Source: Coriaria nepalensis (taxonomy: Eukaryota; Streptophyta; Magnoliopsida; Cucurbitales; Coriariaceae). From it: DNA of 64,000 nt. Position numbers and translations under genes: made by a program. The notes below the pieces were generated by a model that was not told the DNA's origin, did not search any database, and worked only from the letters and a program-made list of their open reading frames with translations. Positions 1 through 10,754 of this stretch are shown here, in pieces (position 1 is the first letter of the stretch; each line of letters opens with the position of its first letter). The stretch spans positions 8,551,001 to 8,615,000 of the forward strand of contig CP114487.1 of the NCBI GenBank assembly GCA_027186245.1. The letters run 5' to 3'.

Positions 1-73
1 TCAAGCTATTTTCAAAAGTAATAGTAGAAGTAATTTTCAAGTGTGGTTCTCTATAAGATATTTCTACAAAAAC

Positions 74-2308
74 CTGTACACGGCTCCAGAATAAAGGGAC
101 CAAAGCCTTTGCATGGTTCTGAATATACACATTAGTCCAAAGAGGCTGTTTAGGAAACTCTAAGAGTAGTGTGTCAGTCTGAGTTGACATATTGTTATTA
201 CAGACAATAAGACTCCGAGGCACGGCATCATAATATGTCCCTGCAGCACCTGAATTTTCAGGACAGCCAAAACTCCTCCCTCCTGCCAAAACAAAAAACA
301 AAAAATGCCCCCCAAAGAAATAATCTAGTTTAGAACAAACTCCAATATCCAAAAATTCAGTCTGCCTAACTTCATATGTTTAAATCCAGTTCGAGGCCCC
401 GGGAAATAAATAAATAAAAATCTAGTTTACAACAGACTTGGGGTGAGTTTCCCCTAGAGCCCCTTTGGGAGTGCTTAAAATATATGCCTATAAGTGATAA
501 GGAACTTATAAATAGAAATATGCTTAAAATGTGCTTATAACTAAAAGTCACCCAAGGTGTTTAAAATGTGCTTAGTTTGATAAGCATCAATTTGATGCTT
601 ATGAAAATAAGCAAAAAAAATGCTTATTAATGAAATAAGCAGTTTTTACTACTTATAAGCACTCCCACACGGACTTTAAGTGGTTCAGAAATGTATTTCT
701 AAAATTGAATTTTTAGTATAATATTATATTTAAATTGCTGTAATACATTTATTTATGAGTTTAAAAATTTATCGAATTAAGTCGAAATGAGATTTTTTTT
801 AAAATGCTAAGGCAAACTGGGCCTCCAATTTCCAAAATATTCCAGTTTGAGAACTGCTAAAGCAATTTTGACAAAGAAATCATAAGCACTCTCACCATGA
901 ACCAAGAAATCTGTGGTGTCATGCCTACTGAAAACATTAATGGAGATTCTTCCACCTCCACCTCCAGCAAATCCATTACCTCCAACTGCACTCACCCAAC
1001 CAACTCCAGTCCTGCTCTTCACAGAGGAATATTAGTCATCAAATCAAAATCACTAGATGGGGAATGAGTTCCTCTCCAATTCCTTAAAAGAATTAGCATA
1101 AGATCTATTCCTTCAAAACAACTTTCAAAATATATATATATATATTCTTGTTGTAGAAATACAATAATTTGAATTGAATACAATGTAAAGCAAGCTATGA
1201 GATGAAATAAGAAAAGAAATCCCAAAGAAGAGAGTGAATAAACTAAAACCCCAAATTTAGTGCCTTCAAACCCTATATATTAATTTGGTTTCAAATTGAA
1301 TTCTTTATTTGGTGATACTAATGCTGATGTTAAACCCTATACTTAATAAAATTAGCCTCTAACCATTTAGAAGAAAAAATAAAAACTAAAAAACACAAAC
1401 ACAAACGCACACAATTTTCACCATCAAAATACAGTATGTTGAAGGAATAGATCTAGGAGCTCAATCTAGAGAGAGAAGACAGGAGAAAGAGATAATTACA
1501 TTCTTGGAGCTTTAATGAAAATGCTACCACCTGAACCACCTCCACCCTTAACACCACCATCACCTCCATCAGCCAAAAGGCCACCACTAACTTCAACCGA
1601 ACTCCCCATTTCCAACCAAATTCTCCCGCCTCCTTCCCCTCCATACCTATCTTCTTTACTAGTACTCCCCCCTTTACTCCCATAACTCCATGGCTCATCT
1701 AGAGAAGACCAGGAATAAGCATCGCCACCCCAAACATCATCCGGAAGCTTCGTATTATCCATCACGCAGCTCGCACCTCTACCCCCGTGCCCCCCACCCC
1801 CACCCTGAACACCCGAGGGGGTCCCACTCGTCTGAACTGGCGGATCCCCTGCCAACCCGGTAACATTTATAACCGACCCGGAAAGCAGGGTTGCATTCCA
1901 AGCATTAACAGATACTGACCCAGCTACTATTTCTGCATTCATACTTAGCGTAAATTCTTTACTTATATTAATCACGATTGAGCAGCCTAAGAAGGGGCAG
2001 CTCAAGCTCACGCCTGGGAGAATGATTAAACTCCCGTTTCCTTCTATATATACATCGTCAGAGAAAACCAAGCTGTAATTCAACTCACAGAATGAGTCGA
2101 GAGAACCAGTTCCTTGAATGTCGTCTTCGCATGAGAGGGATGGAGGATGAGGCGGCGGAGATGGAGGAGGAGGCGACGGCGGTGTGTAATCGCCGTGGAA
2201 GGAGTTGAATTCAAATTCAGTAATGGAAAATTCAGAATCGGAATTGACGAGTGTCAGAAAGATTGTTATGAAAAAAGCTTGGTAAGTGAGTGGAACAATT
2301 TGAGCCAT
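74..2308 (-). CDS. Large glycine-rich secreted/membrane protein, 5' part (cut by left edge)
   Basis: Three exons are visible: 2308-1500, 1014-896 and 282-74. The intron following base 74 runs off the window, so only the first 379 residues are present. They start with a hydrophobic signal peptide (residues 1 to about 23), then a short proline-rich stretch (PPSPPPPSPPP), then a Cys-containing domain and Gly-rich loops (GGGGGHGGRG, GGEGGGR, GGGGSGG). Exon 2 encodes GGNGFAGGGGGR and exon 3 the GCPENSGAAGT and EFPKQPLWTNVYIQ motifs. This order matches the plant family of Arabidopsis At4g32920, At5g11700 and At5g47020, proteins of roughly 1,400 residues annotated only as glycine-rich or, misleadingly, as ephrin-receptor-like. 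The function is unknown. I infer a secreted or cell-surface protein. The start at 2308 is the only ATG directly before the signal peptide. Splice phases agree across all three exons. Confidence 0.88.
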
Positions 2309-4320
2309 TTTAGAGGGGTGAGAGTCATCACAGAGATATATCCTAAATCCCTAATTGGGAAGTTCCATGGGGTTGATGAGAAAATTGGAGTAAATCCCTT
2401 TGAAATTGTGTGTGAGAGGGGGAAGAGAAGGGGAGCGGTTTTCTGAGAAAATTGTTGTGCATTGAAGTGGTGTGAAGTTTGAATTGGGAAAGAAGAAATG
2501 GAGACTGAAAAATGAGGGGTAGGAATTTATAAATAGAGGAAGTCGAAGGGGTTTAAAGTGAATTTGGAAAAATAGGATTGTGGAGAAAGCAACCGTTGAA
2601 TGACAGCAAAGACGAAAGGAATTACAGGGAAGGAGAACAGGTGGGGTGTGGGGGGGAGACGTGGAAGAATGGAAGGAAGACGTGTGCAAGCCACGTGACC
2701 GTACTATTGGGCTCCGAGGAAAAACTTGGACTGGAGATATTAGTCTGAAAGTGGAAACCCGAGGGTATACCCACGAACGCGATCCGCTTATGCATGTATG
2801 GTTCCACTTAGACGAAGAACAAAAGGATTTATTTTATTTATTTATTTTATTTATTTTATATTATTTATTTTTTTTTTTTTTTTTTTTGTGACTGGGCCAC
2901 AAGGAGGAGCAGGTAATTAGGCGGATAATTAATTAACATAAAACTATCTATTGTAAACGTCCATATCTATCCTAATCAAGTACAAAGTTGTAACAATCAA
3001 CTATCTTATCACATTGTTTGGATATAACTTTATTTTTGTTACTATAATGATGATATTGTCACTAAATGAGAGTAGATATATATATACACACGAGGCATTC
3101 TAGCATTCTAGCATTCTAGCATTCAAGCATTCTCTATAGATATAGTTGATAAAATCCTAATTATTATTTTCATACATATAACTTTTTATCATTGGTGTTA
3201 TTGTTATTGGTTAGGGAAAAGGTGATAATGGTGAAAATAGTGATTACTTAAAATTAAACCGATTATAAAAATTAAGAAATAAAGATTAAAAATATGATTA
3301 AAAAAAAAAAAAAGAGAAAAAAAATAAAATGCTTATTATAGGGGTAGGAGTTTAGTTTATTTAAAGCTGAAATTAAAATAATTTTATTAAATAAGAAAAA
3401 AAACAAAATGGTAAAAGCAAGAGTAAAAACCCACATTTTCTCACATGAAAAAACGAAAGCTTGAATCTAGCACATTAGACTTATTAAATCATTCTAATAT
3501 TATTAGTCAAGTTTCAAATCACATTTAATTAATCACTTATCATACTTATTCCAACCACCCTAGATTATATTGGGATTAAATCCATAAGTTGAGGCTAGCG
3601 ATGGTCTTTTCAATCTTTTTTTTTTTTTATGTATTTAAATAAAAATGATATTTATAATTATAATAAATTTTTTAATATAAGAGGTATAAAAATCTCTTCC
3701 TATAACGGTTATAAAATTTAGAAAACGAATATTAAAAATCATACTAATATATGTCTATCCAACCCATATTTGATATTTGGCCAAAAAAAAAAAAAAAAAA
3801 GGCATATTTGAAAAATAATCATAACTTCCCAAGATTATAATTAGATAATTAATATTATTCTGTTTGGGTATAAAAGGTTAGATGACCGTACCCCATTTGT
3901 TGGATCTAATTAAACGTGTACGTTGTGTGCATGGTTTTCTTCAGTCAGATACTCCACTTGGTAAAATGGTTTTCTTGTCAGGTGTCACGCGTAGGTATAT
4001 TACTTTCTATACAAACTTTATAGTATTTGCATGAAGAAACTCTATTTGCGTTTGTCTGTTTTGGATGTAAAAAGTCGAAACAAAATGAACATTATTATTT
4101 ATTTGATTTGAAGAAATTAAATAGCAGCTGGAACAACAAGAAGAAGCTAATCGAGAAGATGAGAACATTACATAACATGAATTTTCATAGCAACTTTGTA
4201 CATAAAATGGCTCTGTGCACTCATGTAAGAAAAAAAAAAAAAAAAAAAGACTAATTAGACATATTGATAACAATTTGGTTCCTACATGGCCAATGCAGTC
4301 ATCTTGAATTCTTGATCAAC
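2309..4320. other. Intergenic: 5' leader/promoter of glycine-rich gene and 3' side of MIOX
   Basis: No gene was recognised. About 200-300 bases next to 2308 are likely the leader and core promoter of the glycine-rich gene. The rest is AT-rich with homopolymer runs, including a T/A-rich simple tract at 2825-2887 and A-runs near 3300, 3784 and 4229. Short ORFs here have no family resemblance. Confidence 0.6.
3095..3133. repeat. 8-bp tandem repeat (GCATTCTA), about 5 copies
   Basis: The unit GCATTCTA occurs three times exactly, then as GCATTCAA and a partial GCATTCT, with no spacers. It is preceded by a short TA run. Confidence 0.9.
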
Positions 4321-6346
4321 TCACCACCTCAGTTTTGCAGGGAAATACTGCAACCATTTTACATACAATCCATTTTTTAATTTATTTCAAAAGAACACAT
4401 GGTAAAAGGGGGAGAAAAAGGGAAAATTTTTTTTTTTGAAGAAAATTGAGTAAAAGAAAAAGGAAAGTAATTTCATTACCTTCTCAATAAGAGAGAGATA
4501 GTAAGGCTTCACTTTCTCCCCATCAATCCGAACTTTGCTCTTACTATACAGGTCATATTTGCTGCCATAAAAAAAAAAAGAAAAAAAAAGAATTTTTGGT
4601 CCATATTAGTTTATTCCTTCATGCATAAGAATATTCAAGCAAAAAAAAGAAAAAAAAATTATGATGATATTTACTTGAATACTTGAAGCCACTTGAAGTT
4701 CTCTTTATCCTCCTCACTCATAAGGTGTTTGTATGCTCCTGATCTATGCAGAGCTGCAAGTTTAAGTAACAAACATTAATAAATCAGAACATATAAGCTG
4801 GAACCTATAATTTCTGTGGTTTCGATTCGAGCTTACAATAAAACGAATGGTATCGGATGATGAACAATGCAGCGGATGGCAAAGTAGTCCTGTTTTCTTT
4901 AGCAACCTACAGAATTGAGGGATAAATTATCACTACATGGTAAAATAACTGCTGTAAGAAAATCATTGAACGATAGAAGAAGGGTGTGTAAAAGGGCTTT
5001 CTTTACCAAGTACATATAATCATCATGGCCCCAAGATATCATCACATTTTCCAGCCCACAGCCTTGAGGATAGATTCCATTCTTGGTGTTATAAGCTGGA
5101 TTGTTATAGTCTGGATTTTCCTTGAAGTACTGTGATAATTAAACAATAAGCCACTGCTTAGACTTGTCAAATAATTTGATCAAGATTTATAGGTTGAAGA
5201 TATATGTATTGCATGCATCTACCTTGTGATGAACAATGGATTCATCAAAAGCACACCCAAGAGGATGTGTATCACCTGAAAGTATTTACAAATCAAAATA
5301 TTAGATTAATCTCCACACACATATAATGTTATGTGTGGTTAAGATTTATAGTCCACAGCAGACACGGTCTGTCCCATCAATTCAAAGTTTTTTTTTCCAC
5401 TCAAACTATTGATATTGTAAATAGTATTTTCTTACCGACAACAGCCCATTGAGGAAGTCCTCCAAAACTAGGAAGAAGAAGAACCTTTCCCAGATCTAAG
5501 AAAATCAGAGCAACAAACAAGAACTTGGTTAATAATTTTAATGAAAGAAATATTAAACGTAGAATAAAACCATTTTCTTTATTAATTATACCATGAATAA
5601 GAGCAGTCAAGTGAAGCCAATCCTCATTAGGATAATCTTTCCTAATGGCTTCGGCAGTTTGTAACAAATGCTCAATTTGAGGCTCATCCAAATCAGGATC
5701 ACTATCATCCACAACATCATTCAGCAATTCACAGCATTCCCAGATGCTCATCTCAACCCTATCCATTTTCCTATATTCTTCCCTCGTCTTCTTCACCTGC
5801 ATTTTATCAAAGGGAAAAAAAATAAATTAACACTTATGCACGCTAACTACTCGACGAAAATAACTCGCAAAAAATGAAAATTCTCACGAATTCTACTCAC
5901 GAAATCATATGTTTGGTTGATGTGATTCAACCGGTAAAATTCCTCAACAGTCTTCTGCCTCTCACTTTCCACATCATAATCGCTTCACATAAAAAAAAAA
6001 AAAATTCATGAATTCGATTACGATCATCATAATCAACATTTTTTTGGTCTCTTTTTAACATGAATTAGTTTCAACAGTACCGGAATGATTGACCGAAAGA
6101 ATTAATCGCCGGCGCGTCAAATCCTTCAACGGAATCAATCTGCGGAACGACGAATCCTCCATCCAGTACCAACTCATTCGGCTCAGAATCAGAAACAACA
6201 GTCTTGCTCTGCTCCTCTGCCTCTAACACTACAACACATCAAAAAGAAAAACAATCATCATCATCATCAGAAGACGACGAATCAGAATCAAAACCAGAAG
6301 AAGAAAATATTATACCGAGCGCAGGCTGCTCAACGACAATTGTCAT
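4321..6346 (-). CDS. MIOX: myo-Inositol oxygenase
   Basis: The enzyme cleaves myo-inositol with O2 to D-glucuronate, feeding UDP-glucuronate and cell-wall sugar synthesis in the cytosol. Eleven exons (6346-6316, 6228-6081, 5982-5901, 5796-5592, 5495-5436, 5275-5223, 5129-5007, 4906-4837, 4753-4675, 4561-4480, 4347-4321) join in phase to 319 residues, close to the usual plant length. All six di-iron ligands are present with the same spacing as in the mammalian enzyme: H130, H155-D156 (LIHDLGK), H228 (SWGHDD), H254 (RYHSF) and D287 (FNKYD). The C-terminus KLRW is typical of the family. The ATG lies in a tiny 31-nt first coding exon. About 60 N-terminal residues before the catalytic domain are acidic and variable, as in plant homologues. 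Nothing suggests loss of function. Confidence 0.97.
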
Positions 6347-7097
6347 GATGACGGTCTAAGAAAATCGACAGAAAATGTAAAACACAGGAGGAGAAAATGC
6401 AGAGAGCGAAGAAAAGCTTACGATTGGATGTGGAGGAAGATGTTGATGGAAGGGGAGTATTTATAGTAAAAGGAGGAGACGGAAGATGTCCTTGCAATGA
6501 GAATTGGAAACATTCGAGTCCTCAACTGAAAATAACGGATTTGATACGAAAGAGAGAGATCGAGAGCAATGCGATGTGAGAGATTTGAAGAAACTGTCCT
6601 CGTCTGCAAATTCCTGCAAATTTTGAAGTAGTAGGGAGAAAAATGGTGAGTCATCGATACGTGGATATCTATCTTATTTTATGAGTAACAGCCAGAGCGT
6701 GGGGTCCGCTTTTACCTGGCATCCAGTCAAGGCGGAGTAATCCTTGACTTTTCTGTTTTCGGTGGGTTTTTTTATCTTAAAAAAAAATACAAAATACAAA
6801 ATCAACGGCTGAGATGCCATCCTGACTGCAAAATTTATTAATTTAATAAGAAAATAAATAAATCAACGTCTGCAGATTGTGCCTTGCCGTGGAGTCGAAA
6901 GATCTGAAGAAAAAACTAACAATAAGAAATTAAAAATTAAAAAAAACCTACCAGAATTTAATTTCTTTATTATTTATGTTTTCAACATAAAGATCGTTTC
7001 GATTATGATTTTATTTTTCTAAGTAAAAAATCTCTCTTCCGGTGTAGAAATATTTTGAATGTCAATATTTACGGTAGAATTAATTTATTTTACAAAT
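6347..7097. promoter_or_regulatory. MIOX upstream region
   Basis: This contains the MIOX leader and proximal promoter, which would be read on the minus strand. No TATA box stands out. Beyond about 6780 the DNA is AT-rich up to the left LTR of the neighbouring retrotransposon. Confidence 0.5.
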
Positions 7098-7530
7098 TGT
7101 CAATCTTCATACCATTAAGGGAATATTTATGAAGACGAGTACTTGAGTTCATGTTATAATTAGAGAGGTATATGAGCTCAAATTTGAGATAAGGCAATAT
7201 CATTCACAAGACGAGCATTTACCAGCTCACGGGGTCGCTGAAGGTTTTGCGCCTACGACTCATAACATAATGGGCCAAAGATCGCCTAGAAGATGATCTG
7301 ATTTATTATTCATGAGGACTCTATCAGGTGAGTCATATAAATACATCTTCTATGTGTATATGCACACAAGCTCACAATTCTTATCACTTAATTGATTGTT
7401 TTTTTAATGATATTACTGATTTAGACATCGGAATAAAATCGTAGATAGTAACTCTTACCTTCCCTTCGTGTCTTCTCTATTGTGCAAGTACGAATTCATG
7501 GACATACTATTAGGGCAAATTTAAAAATCA
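7098..7530 (+). repeat. Left LTR
   Basis: It begins TGTCAATCTTC and ends AAAATCA. It carries a TATA-like ATAAATACATC at about 7338 and AATAAAA near 7430. Its partner lies at 10228-10754. Confidence 0.78.
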
Positions 7531-7536
7531 ACATTT

Positions 7537-7557
7537 TGACGCCGATGATGAGGAACG
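7537..7557 (+). other. Primer-binding site, tRNA-Asp type
   Basis: Six bases after the LTR, the sequence TGACGCCGATGATGAGGAAC resembles the complement of the 3' end of plant tRNA-Asp(GTC), TGGCGCCGTTGCCGGGGATC. About 15 of 21 positions match, and most differences are the transitions expected from cytosine deamination in silenced DNA. Confidence 0.7.
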
Positions 7558-8039
7558 TTAATTTTCTCCATAATCAAAAGTCTAGATCGTTGAATCGTAC
7601 AAACTTGAACAATAAGAATTTCTCAAAATACTATCCATCATAATGGGTCATACTACCCTTGTGGCTCCATTGTGAAACCCACCTACTCACTTTCAATCTC
7701 AGCACGAGTCAACAAAGTACCGAGTCGACTCGATCGTTCATAAGGAGAACAACTCCTATGGTAGTGTAGCCAATGACAAAGGAGCCATGACAACTCGAAG
7801 TAAAAGCGACATTTAGATACATGAAAGGAACGGGTCATTTAGTACGTCTAAAGTGACCATGCCTTTACAACTGTCACCTTAAACACTTCCTTGCTTCACT
7901 ACACGTAGATGGGGCGATAATTAAAGGTAAGATGAGCCACTCTAATGAAGTTTGACGACCGAGTGAGAAACCCTAGATTGAGTCATCTCCCAATAAACAC
8001 ACCAGGAATAAGAGTAAAGGCACAATAAACATCCTCCAC

Positions 8040-8860
8040 CTATGTTGGTTGATGCCAAAGATGATGTCGAGGCTCGGCCCAACCCTGGCAACGCAAAGAA
8101 TGAAGAACCAAGAAAACCTCGCCACGTCGAGGAGCTAAGAATATCTCAGCACACCGAGGTATCCAAGGAGGCCTCGCCACCACGATGAGCCAAAAAAGGT
8201 CTCGACCATACCGAGGTGAACTAGAAGACCTTAGCATGCTGAGGTAACCAAGAAGACCTCGTCACACCCAAGAAAGCCTTAGTCTGCTGAGGCACCCAAG
8301 AAGACTTATGCATGTTGATGCGACTAAGAATACCTCGTCACACCAATGGGCTCAAGTGAAAAATATAGCAAAACTGCAGACTTTATGCTCATGGTCAAAC
8401 ACCTAGGCTGACCTTACCCATGCTAACCACATAGGCTGAGCATCTGGGCCGACCACGCCAAACGAGCACCTAAGCCTACCATACCGGCTGAGTGCCAAAG
8501 CCGACCATGCTAGTTGAGCATGTAGGCCAACACTACCTAGGTGAGGCCAGCCGTCTAGGCTGAGCACCTAAACTGACCTCGCCTAGGGCGACCATGTAGA
8601 TCGAACACTTAAGCTGACCTCGCCTAGGCCGACCACACAAGCCGAGCACCTAGGCCGACCATATCGATTGAGCGCCTAAGCTAACCTTGCTTAGGCTTAC
8701 CACGCCGATCGAGCGCCTAGGCCGACCACATAAGTCGAGCACCTAGCATAGGCAGGCCAATCATGACAACTTAACACTTAGGTTGACCCCGCCTAGGCCA
8801 ACTAAGTCGGTCGAGTGTCAAAGTTGATGCCTTAGGGCATTTGGGCACTACCCTAGCTGT
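8040..8860 (+). repeat. GC-rich degenerate tandem repeats inside the LTR element
   Basis: This is far richer in GC than its surroundings. The first part repeats AAGAAGACCTCG-CACACCGAGG-type units. The second repeats GCCTAGGCCGACCA-GCCGAGCACC-type units of roughly 25-35 bases with much divergence. No reading frame is preserved. Confidence 0.75.
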
Positions 8861-10227
8861 TGAACTCCCGTCGTAATCCAGAGTAGAGAGAATCTCTAAA
8901 GTCTAAGTGCCACTATATAACATATCTTACAGATTAAGCAATAAGGGTAGACAACCCTAATTAAAAGATACATGTTCTGAGGGAGCTTGTCACCTGATAA
9001 AAGAGAAAATTAAGAGGGACCCTATGAAGTTACCTATCTGCTCTGAACCACCGAAGGAAGAATATTGGAACACTCATAGAATGCGAAGCATTTGAAGGTT
9101 TTTTACAAACCGCATTGACACCTCCCATTCTCCATTTTCAAAGTTTTTTGCATCACCTTAGTTTTTCAAATATAATTATTGACCCCTTTTAGTTATGTGT
9201 AGGAAGCTTCACATAATTTTTTGAAAATATTTATTTCATAAAAAATTTGCATGATGCCATGAGAACAATGCTCTTCAACCATGAAAAAGTCACGCCCTCA
9301 CCAAAGATAACCTCACCATGCAAAAGGCATGCTCTTCATCCATCCGACATGCAAGGTCCATAAAAAAGACATCTCAAACTAAAGGGAGTCGTCGTTAGGT
9401 ATGAAGGGAGTCGCCCCTGCCAAGACCCTCTCCTCACTGTTCACACTTCTATCTATGATGAGTCTTAGAAAGGATGAAAGATGCTTTCAGAAGAGACAAT
9501 ATAAAGAAAAGAGCAAATAAGATAGCCTAGATTAAAAAGAAATGCTACCTACAAAAGTGAGGAGTTTACTTCAAACCTCAGCAAAACAATCTTGGTCCTA
9601 CTAGACCCACACAGATTATCTTTTTTCCATAAAGGCCTCATCCTGCCACAACCACTAAGAGCTCAAGGAGCTTATTTGACCTTAAATACAAATTGGTTAG
9701 TTTCAAGATCGAACAGAATATGAGAATCTTCACCCATTAGGGGCTCCTTATCTACTAGAGGCTCTTTACTTGCAATAAACTTAATTTATCGTTGCCTCTT
9801 CATCCACACTTAAGTTCGCCCTTAAAAGGTTGAGCATTCTAGTCCATCAAAGCGAGAAAAAAAGAAAATAAAGTACCTGAGGAAGTGCCCATAGCGAAAT
9901 GAGCAATAGAGGAGTGCATAATCGACATCGTGGAAGAAGACCCACTTGCGGGTTGAGGAGGATTCATGATGAACAAAGCTAACGAATTACCTAGCAAAAA
10001 ACGAAAATGATTAAGTAAGAACCTAGCACTTATGGTCGAAAAGGCTGCAAGAAAGAGAGAAAGGAAAGAGTATTAACCAATGAGAAAGCTTCGGCCCTTA
10101 TGAAATAGCTGATCAACTTGTAAGGACACGAATACAATTTTTGTCACAACCCAATGTGCCACATCAACTTGTGCCAATGGGCTGAATGGTAGAATCAAAA
10201 ATACATTTCAAGGAATATTTACAAAAA

Positions 10228-10754
10228 TGTCACTCTCAATACTTTTAAGGGAATATTTACGAAAATGTCGCTTGCAATGAGGACTTGATTCCATGTCATG
10301 ATCAGAGAGGCCTATGAGCCCAAAAATGAGATCATGCAATATCGCCCACAAGGCCCAGTACGTACCTGCTTACGGGTTGTTGAAGTTGTCGCCTAAGAGG
10401 CTCAAAACATAATGCACCCTAGGTTGCCTCGCGGGAGAGGATCTGATCCTTTCCTCGTGACATCGGAAATTTACCCCTAAATTAGGGAAAAATTTTGTGG
10501 ATTCTATCGAATCAAGAGTTTCGTCCTAAGAGAACTCTATCAGGAGACTCCAATAAATACCCTTTTTATAAGGCACCTAAGTTATATGCTCACAAGCTCA
10601 CAATTCCTATTACTTAATTGATTATTTTCTTCGATCATATTATTGACTCGGGCATTAGAAGAGGTTCGTAGCTAGTAATATGTACCATCTCTTCATGTAT
10701 TCTTTATTGTGCATGTACAAATTCGTAAACATACTATTCCGGTAAATTTTACCA
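10228..10754 (+). repeat. Right LTR
   Basis: It begins TGTCACTCTC and ends TTTTACCA. It aligns with the left LTR but holds an extra block near 10460-10540. Confidence 0.78.

Larger units (their letters stand above)
7098..10754 (+). mobile_element. Non-autonomous LTR retrotransposon (LARD/TRIM-like)
   Basis: Two direct repeats of about 430 and 530 bases (7098-7530 and 10228-10754) begin TGTCA and end in CA. A primer-binding site follows the left repeat. The copies share the upstream GGGAATATTTA block, the AATATC.CCACAAG region, a TATA-like box (ATAAATAC) and the distal CATACTATT..GG.AAATTT block, but have diverged by many substitutions and by an indel of roughly 80 bases present in the right copy. 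The 2.7-kb interior has no gag, protease, RT or integrase reading frame in any frame, so it is a large non-autonomous derivative or a thoroughly decayed Gypsy-type element. Flanking bases CAAAT (left) and TAAAT (right) could be a degraded 5-bp target duplication. The family is not identified beyond the tRNA-Asp primer type. Confidence 0.8.

Noticed and set aside
2147..2446. 99-codon plus-strand frame with poly-Arg start
   Set aside because: Antisense of the proline-rich region and leader of the glycine-rich gene.
8040..8237. Small minus-strand frame in the GC-rich block
   Set aside because: Random open frame in GC-rich repeat DNA inside the LTR element.
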